This document shows, in pieces, positions 8,691 through 19,551 of a stretch of 64,000 bases of DNA. Location: contig JAKZZE010000006.1 in NCBI GenBank assembly GCA_024220505.1, forward strand, positions 62,001 through 126,000, given 5' to 3'. The stretch is from Rhizopus arrhizus. Lineage: Eukaryota > Mucoromycota > Mucoromycetes > Mucorales > Rhizopodaceae. Position 1 is the first letter of the stretch. Each line of letters starts with the position of its first letter. The notes under the pieces were generated by a model. It did not search any database, was not told where the DNA came from, and was given only the letters and a program-made list of their open reading frames with translations. The translations under genes were made by a program, and so were the position numbers.

Positions 8691-10829
8691 CACTGCACCC
8701 AATCCCTATATTCTAAATTATTATACTTCGGGTGTTTTAACAGTTGAACTTCGAATAAAATAATACAAATTTGAATTTGCATGATAGAGATATAATATTT
8801 GTATCAAAAAAAACCTAGAAAAAAATACATGTTATATCTATAACGATATGTATATGTTTATAATCTGTATATTGAATAAAAAGAAATTGTATTTCTTGTA
8901 AAAAAATTTTTGTCTCTTTTGTACTACATGAATCCATGCAAACTTATAAATTGGGAAAATGAAAAGTTTTCAAATTCAGTGTATGATTTTTTAATTTCAA
9001 CAAAGGTCAATGAAGTAAATCCATTGGACTGTAAGCTCGGAAATTTAACTGCTTGAGCTGCGACCTCCTCTTGCCAAGCATACTCGATTTGCTATACTGC
9101 AAAAAAAAGAAAGTACATAGTACATCTACCCAAAAAAAATAATTTTGTAGGTTTATAATGAAAAGATAGAGAGCAACATTACTTAAATTGTGAAAGGGAA
9201 CATGAGTTCAATGCTTTTATCCAACGAAGAGTAAAATTAATTATTTATAATTGAAATAAAAGAATGGTCTATAGGGAAGTAATAAATATAAACGTTAAAT
9301 AAAAGATAAAAGCTAGAAACAAAAATGAACAAGGAAAAAGGAAAAAAAAAAAAAAGAAAAAAGAAAAAAGAAAAAAGAAAATGGTATTTCTTTTTTTGAC
9401 CGTAAGGAAAATAGCATCTATCAAAGATGATAGTGCAATGTTTAAAGGACTAAAGCTAAGCAGAAAATAGAAGGGTATGGGTTTGGTAATCATTTTTATT
9501 TTTAATTGCAAAAAGAAACAACAATATTAACATCAAGTGAATTTACATGTCTTGAGATTCCTTATAACAGAGACTATAAGAAAGAGTTATTGTTGATGAA
9601 ATAAAATAGAACATTTTGATAGATTTAGAAAAAAAGAAAAAGTAATGTTGAAATTAGACAATTGCAATGTCGGAATTACTTGCATGTGAAAAAAAGCAAT
9701 GTTGGAATTATGTGCATGTTAAAAAAAAAAGAATGTTAAAGTGACATTGCAAAAGAATACTTACTTTTACAAATTGTCTTAAGTTGAACAAACCTACTTA
9801 CAGGACCTTCGTTTTATTTATAGAGCATACAGAGATTTACTTTGGGCTATAAAAAGCGGTTTTAGAAATTACACTGAAATTGTAATTTTTTTTTTTGATT
9901 AAGTGCTTTGAAAAAAAAAAATCTAGCTGAGACGTCAACTAAAAATGCTTTACTTCATTTACCTTTGTGTGCTAATTACAATTTATTATTCAATATCTAT
10001 GCTTTTACTTATGAGCTTTTTGTCCTATCTTTGATTAAGAATATCATTACTTTGCCTTTTTTTTTTTCTTTTTTCTTTTTGGATTACCGCAGTACACTTA
10101 ACTAAACTCCATCATTTTTTTTTGTAAAGTAGTGCACTTATGTAAGTCAATCAATATAATACTGAATATGATGGGAAAAGATTCAAATATCTTAACACAA
10201 AAGGTGAATTGATTTTACTCGATGAAAAATTTATTCTTGTTTAGCGGCACTTTTATAATGTCGGTAACATAACAACATCAATTGAAACTTGTTCTTCCTC
10301 TGGAACTTCAAACTGAGTATTAAAGGTTCTTATTGTTTGATTTTGAAGCTGTATATAAGGAGTTCATAAAGCGACATATCAATTGTATAAAAGTTTTTGT
10401 TGTATTTATACAAAAAGCAAATACTCATAGATAAATTTAATACTACTGAATCATAGTAAAACCATATCTCTATAAATAAATATGAGACTTCTGCAATGAT
10501 CGTCTTTGATGTATTGTTCATATCGGTATTTAAAGAACCATATCGGAACCTGTTTTTAAGGATAGCAGATCAATGTAATCCTATTTGATAAATATTGTTA
10601 AATCAATGAACAATTCACACCATTCTTGATTGATTCGTCAAGAAGACAACATGTCATATTTATCCATTATCTTTCCTGCATCTTCCCATCCTCCTTGTAT
10701 TATTATTTTTAGCCGATGAATTGAAATAACGGTAAAAATTTGTATATTCAAAAAGTATAAATAACATCAATTGTTGCTATTAATCAAACAGTATATATCT
10801 AGTAACACACATTCTTTATTGTATTTATA
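8691..10829. other. CACTA copy 1 left arm, no gene recognised
   Basis: This AT-rich arm has many A and T tracts. Compared with the left arm of copy 2 (30236-31609), only short islands are conserved, including GAATAAAAAGA, a CTACATGA region, CTTCAACAAAG and a CTCGGAAAT motif. These may be transposase-binding or promoter sequences. Small open frames here are low-complexity and I do not call them genes. Confidence 0.6.
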
Positions 10830-13801
10830 ATGTACTCTTCAAGCCCATACAAATTCCATTGTTACTGTACCCAATGCTCTGGAGGAGAAGTAGGCAAGTA
10901 CCAAGTTGTTACGCAATGGACTCTTGCTCGCCATAGAAAAAAAGAAGCTGTTAAAGGTTTGTTACTTACATTAAAATAATTCTTTTGCTAACGCATCATA
11001 TATAAACAGGTGAATCAGAGGCAACTCCAGAAGTTAATGCCAATAATGAAGTGATTCCGTCAAGTGAAAATGATTCTGAGAATGATGGTGATGAAGACTT
11101 TTCTAATTGGCAAATCACTGACGATGGTGAAGATGATGCCTCCAGTTGTATGGATGTTGTTGAATTTAATGTGCCCAAAGGTAAACGTCTTCTAAAATTG
11201 TGTTAGTAAAAGATAAAATACTTACTTTGTCAACTTTTAGTTAAACTTGAAGGATTCCAAAATGATGTTGTTGCTTTTATAGCAATTTTCTTGACCTATT
11301 TCCAGCTGTTTTTCATTTCTGAATATGCTGCGGAAATAGTAATGAAATTTGCTAACGATCTTGTTATCCTCTTGAATTACGAACCAATCTTTCCTGCCAA
11401 GTTGGATACTCTTCGAAATGCTGTTGGAATCGATTATACCTATAAAGGTATGTTTCGCCTTGTTGTCTGCCCTGAATGCCACACACTATATGAACCTGAA
11501 GCAATTCATTGTGACTCAAGGTGTACTTTTTCCGAATTCCAAGGCATTTGCAATGCACAGCTCTTTCAATCTGTGAATATTGGTGCAAGCAAGATGTACG
11601 CTAACAAGGTCTCGGCATTCAATTCGATCAAGTACGCTTTGACAGTGATGTTCTCACGACCAGGCTTTGAATCAGCAATTGAAGCATGGCGCTATCGTAC
11701 TCGTCATAACAACACTATGTACGATATCTATGATGGTCAATTTTGGAATGAATTCAAAGATAGAGATGGTAATATATTTACCAGTCAAGCTAGATCTCTT
11801 CTGTTCACTTTGAATGTCGATTGGTTTCAATCTTCAAAAAGAACCGTGTACTCTGTTGGTGCTGTTTACTTGACGATAAATAATCTTCCAAGATCCATCA
11901 GATACAAAAAAGAAAATATCATCTTGGTTTGTGTTATTCCTGGACCCAAAGAACCTAAAGACATGCAAATCAACAACTATTTGCAAGTTTTGGTGAAGGA
12001 GCTAAGGGATCTCTATTATGGTGACTTCTTCACATGTACAGCTGATTCTCCCAATGCTCCTGTCAAAGTTCGTGCTGCTCTGTTTTTGATTGCTTGCGAT
12101 ATTCCTGCTAGCCGAAAGGTTAGTGGGTTTACTTCATTCAATGCAACTGTACCTTGTAATAAATGCTCAACAGCATTTCCTGCTCGTTACAATACAAATC
12201 TTCAACGTGATTTTTCTTTTGGTCTTGAAGATCTTGGTGCTTGGTCACTTCGTACCAATATTGAAAATCGTCATCATGCAAGAAATTGGAAAGAAGCATC
12301 TACAAAGAAACAAAGAGTTGACTTGGAACAGAAATTTGGTACTCGATTTTCTGCCCTACATGATTTGGAATACCTTGATCTTGTTCGTTGTACTGCCATT
12401 GATCCTATGCATGGCCTTTTCCTAGGAACCGCAAAGAAAATGGTTAAAATATGGCGTACTACTATTTGTGACCTTACCCATGAATTATATTTGACCGATG
12501 CTGACTTGAAAGAAATGCAAAAGGAAGCAAACGATATCATACTGCCAGCACAATACACGCCAATCAATCAGAAAATTGCCAGCAATTTTTCTGACTTAAA
12601 GGCTGATGAATGGAGAACCTGGTGTCTTGCTCTTTCGCCCCTTTTACTGAAGTCTCGTCTTCCAGTCCGTCACAAAGAAAATTGGGCAAAGTTTGTACAG
12701 GCCTGTCACATCGTATGTCGTCCATGCATTACCCAGAATGAAGCCATGATGGCCCACAAGCTATTCCATGAGTTTGTCATTGGTGTTGTTGAATTGTATG
12801 GTCCAGAGATGGTCACTCCAAATATGCATCTTCATCTGCATTTAAAGGACTCTATCCAAGACTTTGGTCCAATCTATGCATTTTGGCTGTATGGCTTTGA
12901 GAGGCTTAATGGCGACATTAAGAAGGTGACAGTAAACTACAAAACAGCGTTCGAAGTTACATATATGAAGAAGTTTCTTTCCGTTGTGCACTATGGTGAC
13001 TACATCCGTAACTTACCACAAGGAATTAAACAGAATCCTGTGATGATGTCTTCCTTTGGTTACTTGTCACCAACGCCTTCTGATTCCCTAGTTGCTTCTT
13101 CATCTACTTCGACCTGCTTTGATTTCAGTTTATTTGTCAGTGCTCCTCTACGTTTGAATGATATCTTCACTGGTGCTGAAATTCTACCTCCTGATACGCA
13201 AGCTTTCGTTAGACACAAAGTTAATGTAGATAGATTGAATCGAGACCACTATGGTTATCTTTTCTCTTTTTACAAACTAGTATATACTGATCGAACGTTT
13301 GCAAGTGCATTCACTCCAGAAGAATTTGACAAGTTGTCTACAATGGTGCTTCCCGATATTTCTCTTTTTTCTGAAATTCAAATTCTTGGACAAAGATATC
13401 GGTCAAAGGCATCGCGTGCTACTCGTGGTTGCTATATTGAAGTTGCTTGTAATTCTGCTGTTCTTGGACAAGAGCCTGAAATGCGAATTGGCGAAGTTCA
13501 ATATTATTTTAGCCATCAGCTTCAAATGAAAAAATCTGTCCTTCCAAATGGTCAAGTCTTTGTGCCAGAAGCCTTTGATGAGCATACCTTTGCTTTTGTA
13601 CGTTGGTACAATCCTCCACTTCATCCCTTTCAAGGGTTTGAATGTCTTGGTGCCGCGTACTATCATAACTCATTTCGACCTGCTGATTCAGACTGCATTC
13701 TTCCAGTATCACGTATTTTTACTTGCGTTGCAATGAAAAAAGGTTATCCTGATAATCATGTTGTTTTTTTACCTCTTCCAAGAAAAACCATTGACTTGTA
13801 A
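10830..13801 (+). CDS. CACTA transposase, Tnp2 (Transposase_21) family, three exons
   Basis: The exons are 10830-10956, 11010-11180 and 11241-13801, giving 952 aa. The introns are 53 and 60 bp with GT...AG ends, and all phases join. The N-terminus has a Cys-rich motif (CYCTQCSGG, then TLARH) like those starting fungal Tnp2 proteins. An acidic stretch of about 60 residues follows. The core has the family's blocks: GFESAIEAWRYR, LLFTLNVDWFQ, VYLTINNLPRS, VIPGPKEP, CDIPASRK and a CNKC pair. It should bind the element ends and catalyse cut-and-paste transposition in the nucleus. The start is the first ATG in frame with the Cys motif. It is almost identical in its centre to the copy at 31610-34587. 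Confidence 0.93.
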
Positions 13802-13911
13802 AAAAAAAAAAAAAAGAGTGAAGAATAAAAAGATAAAATAAAAAATAAAACCAAAAATTCAAATTCCGTATTCCTTTTTAATTTTTTTTTTTATTTCGCA
13901 AATGATTATTT

Positions 13912-15259
13912 TTACAACTGCAAGTTATCTTCATTCGATACTAACTCATCACCAAAAGCCCAGGCGATGCTTTCTTCAGTTATATTTTCTTTTTTTATCA
14001 AGCTGGGAACAGGCAACGAATATTTTCTTCGAATGCGAGGAAGAGACTGAATGTTGCTGGTTCCAGTCCTTTGTCTTTTGGCCCTGTCATTTTCTATTTG
14101 ATTATCCAACAGGTTGAAAAATTCGGTACACTAAATGTCGGATAATTAGTTAATTGCGCTTAAAAAGATATTAATTAAACTCACTGCAGGGGATCTATAC
14201 TTTGGTACACGAACTTCAAAATAATCAATGGTTTTCGTACACAAGACAGACATACGTTCCTTTTCATTAAAAGGAGTTATTCTATCTGGATTTTGTTCAA
14301 GAAGAATTTCCTCCACCTTGTCCATTGTTTCGTCGTTATACATGTCTTCTTCTTCAGACATATATTGCTGTTGAAGCAAGTACTCACAGTTGGGATAGCT
14401 TTCGTAAACACCTTGATCCTTGTACTGCTCATATATAGCCTTACGTGCCTTGATTTTCTAAAAAAAAAAAGTCAAATATATGATAATTATGACTTTTATT
14501 TTACTTACCGTATTTTTGCGAGTTGTTTTGGCAGCCTTTCTTTTTTTCATAAACTCGTCGACAAAACCAACCTCTTCTCCAGCCATACCAGCTTTCTTGG
14601 TATAGTACTGTCGTTCAAGGTATCTTCGTAAGTCTCGGCCATTAGTACTCTTGTAAGCATAATGGCTATTGACATACTCTTGCAACAGCTTAAGTACTCT
14701 CTGATTCTCAGCAGACTTTAAAGGCTTGCTGAGATCGTACTTAGATGATGGAGGTAAATCATTGTAATGATTCCTCACAGCATCCTATATTTTAAGAAAA
14801 AAAAAAAAAAGTAATTAGTACACTTGTTTGAAATTAAATTATTAATAATCTTACTTTGATAGCTGTTGCAATTGGCTTTGCACTTTTGCTTGAGGCTTCC
14901 TCAAGCTCTCTATATTCTTCTTTCAGCTTGCTAAATGCCACTTGCAAGGCACGCTTTTCTTCCTGTTCTTTCCTTAACATCTCCTTCAGAGAGTCAATTT
15001 CCTTTTTCATATCCATATAAATGGAGAAGGAAAAAGAAGATTCATCACTTCCAATGTCCTCAGCCTCACGCATTCGCTTCTGGACATTGGTAATAGGAGG
15101 GAAGCCAGGTCTAGGATAGGCAAAGCTATCAAAAACAGCATCGCTTGAGACAACCTCAGGAAAAGCAACACGGGAAGGAACAGCAATTGGCTGCCCAGTC
15201 GAGCTAGGACCACGAGCATTGGCAGGTGCAGGGTTGAATTCGATAATACGGTCAGACAT
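13912..15259 (-). CDS. second CACTA gene: 390-aa coiled-coil protein, four exons
   Basis: The minus-strand exons are 15259-14855, 14784-14509, 14457-14185 and 14130-13912. Every intron (51-70 bp) has GT...AG ends, and all exons are multiples of three. The N-terminus is rich in Pro, Ala and Ser. Residues about 80-130 form a likely coiled coil (MKKEIDSLKEMLRKEQEE). Exon 2 has a conserved block (DAVRNHYNDLPPSSKY ... YLERQYYTKKAG) and a basic KKRKAAKTTRK tract that could be a nuclear signal. Exon 3 is acidic; exon 4 is basic, then acidic. I do not recognise a family. By position it could correspond to TnpA of plant En/Spm, which binds sub-terminal repeats, but that is inference. Its stop lies 110 bp from the transposase stop, convergently. 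Confidence 0.82.
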
Positions 15260-15299
15260 AATGATAGAAGGTACTTTGAAGGAAAAGTAAAGAAACATA

Positions 15300-16462
15300 A
15301 CATTGAAGCTAGATACATCTTAAATACTATTGCGTTCAACTGTAAACTCAGTTCTATTCAAGTCAAAAAATCTATAAAAGGATTGATGTCTCAGATGAAT
15401 CTTTTCTTTTCTTTCTTTCTTTTTTTTGATTTGTTATCCCAAGTAAGTCTCTCTTTTTTTAAAATTTTTTTTTTCTAATGTTCTTTATTAAAGATTTATA
15501 GATATACTCATGGCTGTCATAAGTTCTTGAGTCTTTTCTGTATCTGTTTATGTGGTAAGTATGCTTTTAAACCTTCATTATCTTTATTAACAATCAAATT
15601 TAGTTTTCTAGGCTTGATTCTGAAGCTGTTTGAATAGTTTGGCATCGTCTTCTGGTTTTTAAAGAGGTTTAATGTAAGAAAGTCGGGTACATCATGTTTC
15701 ACTGTAATTAATCTTTCATTTTATCTAGCTTTGATTCTACTTTCCTCCTGCTTAGTCTACTGCCTTCATCTTTATATTGCTTTTGATCTCTTTTGAGGCT
15801 GCTTCATTGTATTTGTCTGATTTGTCTGCTATATTCTATTGTTTGATGCTTCTGAGGTCAAGGTAAGTGCAATTTTGAAAAAAAATTTTTTTTGTATCTA
15901 CCGTTTAAAGGTGATGTTTCATTATTCCCATAAATTCCCTGCTCCTCCCCCCCCCCCCCTCTTTTTTTTTTAAATCATATTTAATAATCAAATGAACCAA
16001 TAATATATAATCAATATGGCAAAAGAGCCCAAAAATAAATGAATAAAACCACATTTTTGACCAATAATACCGTATTTTAAGCCTATTTTATTTCCCAATA
16101 TAAATCATTCAAAGCTAAATATAGCCATAATAAGCCAATAAGGAAGCATTGCTAAAGAGCAACAGACGAATAAGGAAGCTTTGTTAAAAGGCAATAAGCC
16201 AATAAAGAAGTAGCATCAAAGAGAAATGCAAGCATGTAAGGTCCAATGGAAAAGCGTTATGTTTGTGTATCATCGTAGAAAGAACAATGAAGCGGCGCGT
16301 CACCAAAAGTAACACGGTATTTTATATACATATCTTAACATTTCGAGCAAAATATACGAAGTACATATTTTATGGAATCTGTAAATATATTGACGTAAAC
16401 CCGAAATATCTCATTATATTCTGTCAAATATAATGCTATATATATAGCAATTATGTGCAGTG
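15300..16462. repeat. CACTA copy 1 right arm with sub-terminal direct repeats
   Basis: From about 15990 to 16240 the arm has several short direct repeats of the type CCAATAARGAAGY and GAATAAGGAAGC spaced 25-40 bp apart. The same set is in copy 2 (about 38450-38700), and related ones are in the element at 25935-30231. Such repeats bind the accessory transposition protein in characterised CACTA elements. The part at 15350-15900 contains several GTAAGT-like motifs but no open frame. Confidence 0.7.
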
Positions 16463-16465
16463 TGA

Positions 16466-17125
16466 TTTTTAAAGCTTATTTTGTATTCAAAAGATACTCC
16501 TTTTCATGGCGATTCGAATGGTATGCTTTTCGGTGTGGTTGGATAACTCTAACAGACGTTATTGAAGAAAATGTAAAAGAAAATAAGGGGAAAGGAAAAT
16601 AATCAGCTTCACCGCATCGGGAATTGAAAAGACACACGTCACAATTGGCCGACATTATTTTTCTTACCTATTATTTTCTATCCCTCATAGGATACATCAA
16701 GAAGACGATCTCTGGACGCATTATTCACCCAATGTGCCAGCACACTAAACAGAAAAGAACACCATTAAAATCAACATGAAGACGAATACTCAATTGATAC
16801 ATCATATACTTTATTTATCAAAAATCACCATAATCCTCTTTACAATTGTATATTTTCCCCAATTACCTTTATATTAATATGTTATTCCAAAGTATCTATT
16901 GTTGTAAAGTAATAAACGAAAGGCTTTCTTCCCGCTAAAATTAATTTTGGGTGCCGAGTAAATTCTTTTTGCACGTTCAAGCAATTGAAGTCAAGAACTA
17001 GTTTATATTGTTAACTTTGTTGTTATTGTACATTAATAGTCTTTACAGTCTTCTATTAATTGGTTTCTGTTATCACTTCACCGTATAGCGAAACTAGACA
17101 TAACATACATATTAGCAACTGTCAG
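16466..17125. other. gap between CACTA copy 1 and Gyp2, nothing recognised
   Basis: This 660-bp segment has no long open frame, no RNA gene I can fold and no terminal repeats. It is less A-tract-rich than the transposon arms and may be host intergenic DNA. Confidence 0.5.
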
Positions 17126-17129
17126 TTAT

Positions 17130-17589
17130 TGATATGTGGCTAAATTCATCTCTTCGTCCTCCATTTAATCACGTGTTTTGCGGACCGGATGGATGTTGTT
17201 CGGATCGGGCAGTATTTTCTTATTGTTTGGTGCTTTTATGGCTGTATTGGAAAATAGTGTGGAGTTACACAGATGGGCTGTTTAGCACAGACGCGAGAAA
17301 TACTAGAGTTCCTGCAAAGCTAATTACTTATGAAGATCCTATTGTGCCTAAAGGAATACAATGTCAAAAACTCAGTTGATTTAGAAGAACGAGAAATAAC
17401 GGAATGTTAAAAGAGCTTTATTATAAATAGTGTTGTTGACACAATAATAAACGATATACAGTCTTCTTCCCATTTTTTTATATACTTACTTTACGCCTTT
17501 AAAGTCTTACTGCCTAAAGAAGTTCCCATACTAGTAATTGAAAGTTATATTATTCAAGGTAAACATAGTTGGGGAAAACACACATATCA
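17130..17589 (+). repeat. Gyp2 5' LTR
   Basis: It starts TGATATGTG and ends CACATATCA, a 9-bp inverted tip. TATAAATAG at 17422-17430 is a likely promoter. An 81-codon frame at 17134-17379 inside it equals the C-terminal extension of the integrase frame read in the 3' LTR. Confidence 0.95.
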
Positions 17590-17591
17590 AG

Positions 17592-17605
17592 TGGTCCGGC
17601 CTACC
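17592..17605 (+). promoter_or_regulatory. Gyp2 primer-binding site
   Basis: TGGTCCGGCCTACC begins two bases after the LTR. A TGG start complements the CCA end of a tRNA, the usual primer for minus-strand cDNA synthesis. I did not assign the tRNA species. Confidence 0.6.
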
Positions 17606-17652
17606 AGATCTAGTATATTAATTCGGTGATGTATATTCAAGGGTATATTAAA

Positions 17653-18615
17653 ATGTCAAGCTTAAATCAAGATAGTCAAGCTATTTCCGGTGCGTTGATA
17701 GGTGAAAATCAACAGGGAAACAAGATGATGAGATACGTGAATGAACCTAAGAGCTTCACGGGTTATACTAAATATCCAGGTGGGGATATTTGTACTGAAG
17801 CTTATACTTGGTTAAACAGGATGTCTCGTCTTAAAGCTACTGCAAAGTTATCAGATAAAGAAATTCTTTTCATTGTGGGTGATCACCTTGTTGAGAAAGC
17901 CGAAACCTGGTGGAACGTCGTTGGTTCCAAGTCTGAATCTTGGAAAGAGTTTTCTGAGCTGTTCAAGAAACAGTACATGGTGGACCAAGAAGACAAGTGG
18001 TGGCGTCAACTTCAAACCATGAAGCAGGGTCCTCAGGACAGTATCGATGATGTGGCTCTGAAAATGGAGGAACTCTTTGGTCTTTTGGGTTCGATGAGTG
18101 AAGCCTTTCAGGTCAGAACGTTTTTGGGTGCAATAAACCCTACTATTGCATTTGAAGTCGAGAAGGATGAAACTGCTACCACGTTTTCTGCTGCCAAAAA
18201 GAAAGCTAAACAAATTGAGAGAAGTTTAGCAAAGTACGGTGCTAATGGTGTGATGCCCAATCGTGGGTTTAGTAATGGTACTATCGTGGAGTCTGACAAT
18301 GTTGGTTCTCAGCATGGCTGGAATTCGTCCTCGTCAACTGTTTCTTCTTTGGCGGAAAGGCTGGAACAGCTGCGTATTAACTTGGTGCAACTGAGTAACG
18401 TCGTCATGAGTCAAGAGAGGGTTGCTCCTCAGGTCGCTAATCCCAAGCCTGTTCGTAGAAGTTTGGTCTGTTTCTTTTGTGACGAAGAAGGTCACCGCAA
18501 GTTTGAATGCCCTAAGTTTTTGGAGAAGCAGAATGGTAGAGTCATAAATCAAACGCCAGCTACGGGGTCTAATGCCATTCCTGTGAACCAGGGAAAAGGT
18601 CAGGAGCGTCAGTAA
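17653..18615 (+). CDS. Gyp2 gag with CCHC zinc knuckle
   Basis: The ATG at 17653 (MSSLNQDS) gives about 320 aa; an in-frame ATG at 17629 could add eight residues. The central region (AYTWLNRMSRLKA, AETWWNVVGS, WWRQLQTMKQG) is a retrotransposon gag capsid domain. The C-terminus has one zinc knuckle, CFFCDEEGHRKFEC (C-X2-C-X4-H-X4-C), which binds the genomic RNA. It ends at TAA 18613-18615, inside the hairpin that follows a slippery heptamer, so some ribosomes should shift into the pol frame before reaching this stop. Confidence 0.9.
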   Translation: MSSLNQDSQAISGALIGENQQGNKMMRYVNEPKSFTGYTKYPGGDICTEAYTWLNRMSRLKATAKLSDKEILFIVGDHLVEKAETWWNVVGSKSESWKEFSELFKKQYMVDQEDKWWRQLQTMKQGPQDSIDDVALKMEELFGLLGSMSEAFQVRTFLGAINPTIAFEVEKDETATTFSAAKKKAKQIERSLAKYGANGVMPNRGFSNGTIVESDNVGSQHGWNSSSSTVSSLAERLEQLRINLVQLSNVVMSQERVAPQVANPKPVRRSLVCFFCDEEGHRKFECPKFLEKQNGRVINQTPATGSNAIPVNQGKGQERQ

Positions 18616-18633
18616 AAGAGGTGACTGACGCTC
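18591..18633 (+). promoter_or_regulatory. probable -1 ribosomal frameshift signal between gag and pol
   Basis: The heptamer G GGA AAA (18591-18597) lies in the gag frame in the X XXY YYZ register. Six bases later GAGCGTCAGT (18604-18613) pairs perfectly with ACTGACGCTC (18624-18633), a 10-bp stem with a 10-base loop. Pol is in the -1 frame and is open from the heptamer onward. The gag stop codon falls at the top of the stem. The heptamer, the spacer and the stem all match the general rules for -1 frameshifting. Confidence 0.75.
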
Positions 18634-19551
18634 ATAAAAATAATCAAAATCCTCAAAATTTTGGTGACGTCAACTTGGTGGACACAGTCAGCCAAGATAG
18701 TGGTGATGGTTTTGCTGAGGTCTATGTGTCAAAAAGAAGAATGGATGCTCCTCCTTCGGTTTCTGCTTCTGATACTCATGTTAACAAGCGACCGGCGGCA
18801 GAGACTAACCCAGTGGGTATAGGCGCAACTCAGGTGTACCCAGGCTTTCAGCAAGCCACTACGTCAAGCCAACCTTTTGGTGCGGGTGTTCCTACTCTAG
18901 GAAGTGGTGGAGTTCCCGTAAATACTGCGATGGATACGTTGCCTGGTCTTCAAGGTGGTCCTACGGTCAAGAGGGCAGTCAAGAAACGTGTACGTGGAAA
19001 AGCTCGCCGCTTACCTGTTAAGATAAAGAAAAAAGGAAACGTCTGGGAGGTGCTTGATGGCACAAATGCTGGTCTATCTGTGGCAGGTTTAATTGCGATG
19101 GATCGTGGTGTACAAAGAGATGTCATAGATGGAATTCGTTTCTTGAGAGAGAAGAAGGCATCGCTTAAGACGACTGAAAAAGTGGCTACAAAGGGTCGTA
19201 GGGCTGAAGAAAATACTGGTGCAGCGCCTATGGTGATCAATGTGGTGGATCAAGACTCTTATGATAGCAGTTCTAGTATTGTTTCTGGCGATGACTTTAT
19301 TTCTGATGATGAATCTGACTGGCAGTCTACGTTTTCGCTTTCAGATGGCTCCAATGATAGTATAAACCTTACTGAAGATTGGGACGATGGTGTTTCTGTC
19401 TATCACTATCCTTATAGTCTAAATCAGATGAAGCAGGGTTCTCCTTTGAAGGGTGTTGTTACTATCAATGGCAAGTCGGTGGTAGCTATCTTCGATACTG
19501 GGGCAAGCGTGAGTGTCATTGGAAAAGCTTTAGCTGTTTCTTTGGGCAAGG
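18598..19551 (+). CDS. Gyp2 pol N-terminal part: linker and aspartic protease, cut by an insertion
   Basis: The frame is -1 relative to gag and opens at the slippery site. After a long, probably disordered linker with a basic patch (KRAVKKRVRGKARRLPVKIKKK) and an acidic Ser/Asp-rich patch, the retropepsin motif AIFDTGASVSVIG appears (Asp codon near 19494). The IS1595-type element begins at 19552 and brings a stop at about 19562. Across the insertion the frame resumes at 21783 with LKPNGDTLAL. The protease would process the polyprotein if the insert were absent. Confidence 0.8.

Larger units (their letters stand above)
8691..16462 (+). mobile_element. CACTA (EnSpm-type) DNA transposon, copy 1, apparently complete
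   Basis: The 7772-bp element starts CACTGCACCCAATC and ends CAATTATGTGCAGTG, so its inverted tips are CACTGCAC. The flanks carry a 3-bp duplication TGA (8688-8690 and 16463-16465), as expected for CACTA elements. It encodes a Tnp2-type transposase and a convergent second gene, the two-gene plan of plant En/Spm. Short direct repeats near the right end match the sub-terminal binding sites known in the superfamily. Both genes are open, so it may be autonomous. Confidence 0.92.

Noticed and set aside
9269..9511. An 80-codon Phe-rich frame
   Set aside because: It is made by an A-rich tract in a non-coding transposon arm.
12090..12425. Frames of about 110 codons on the plus strand inside the CACTA transposase, repeated at 32876-33211
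   Set aside because: They are in another frame of a well supported gene, and their conservation follows from that gene.
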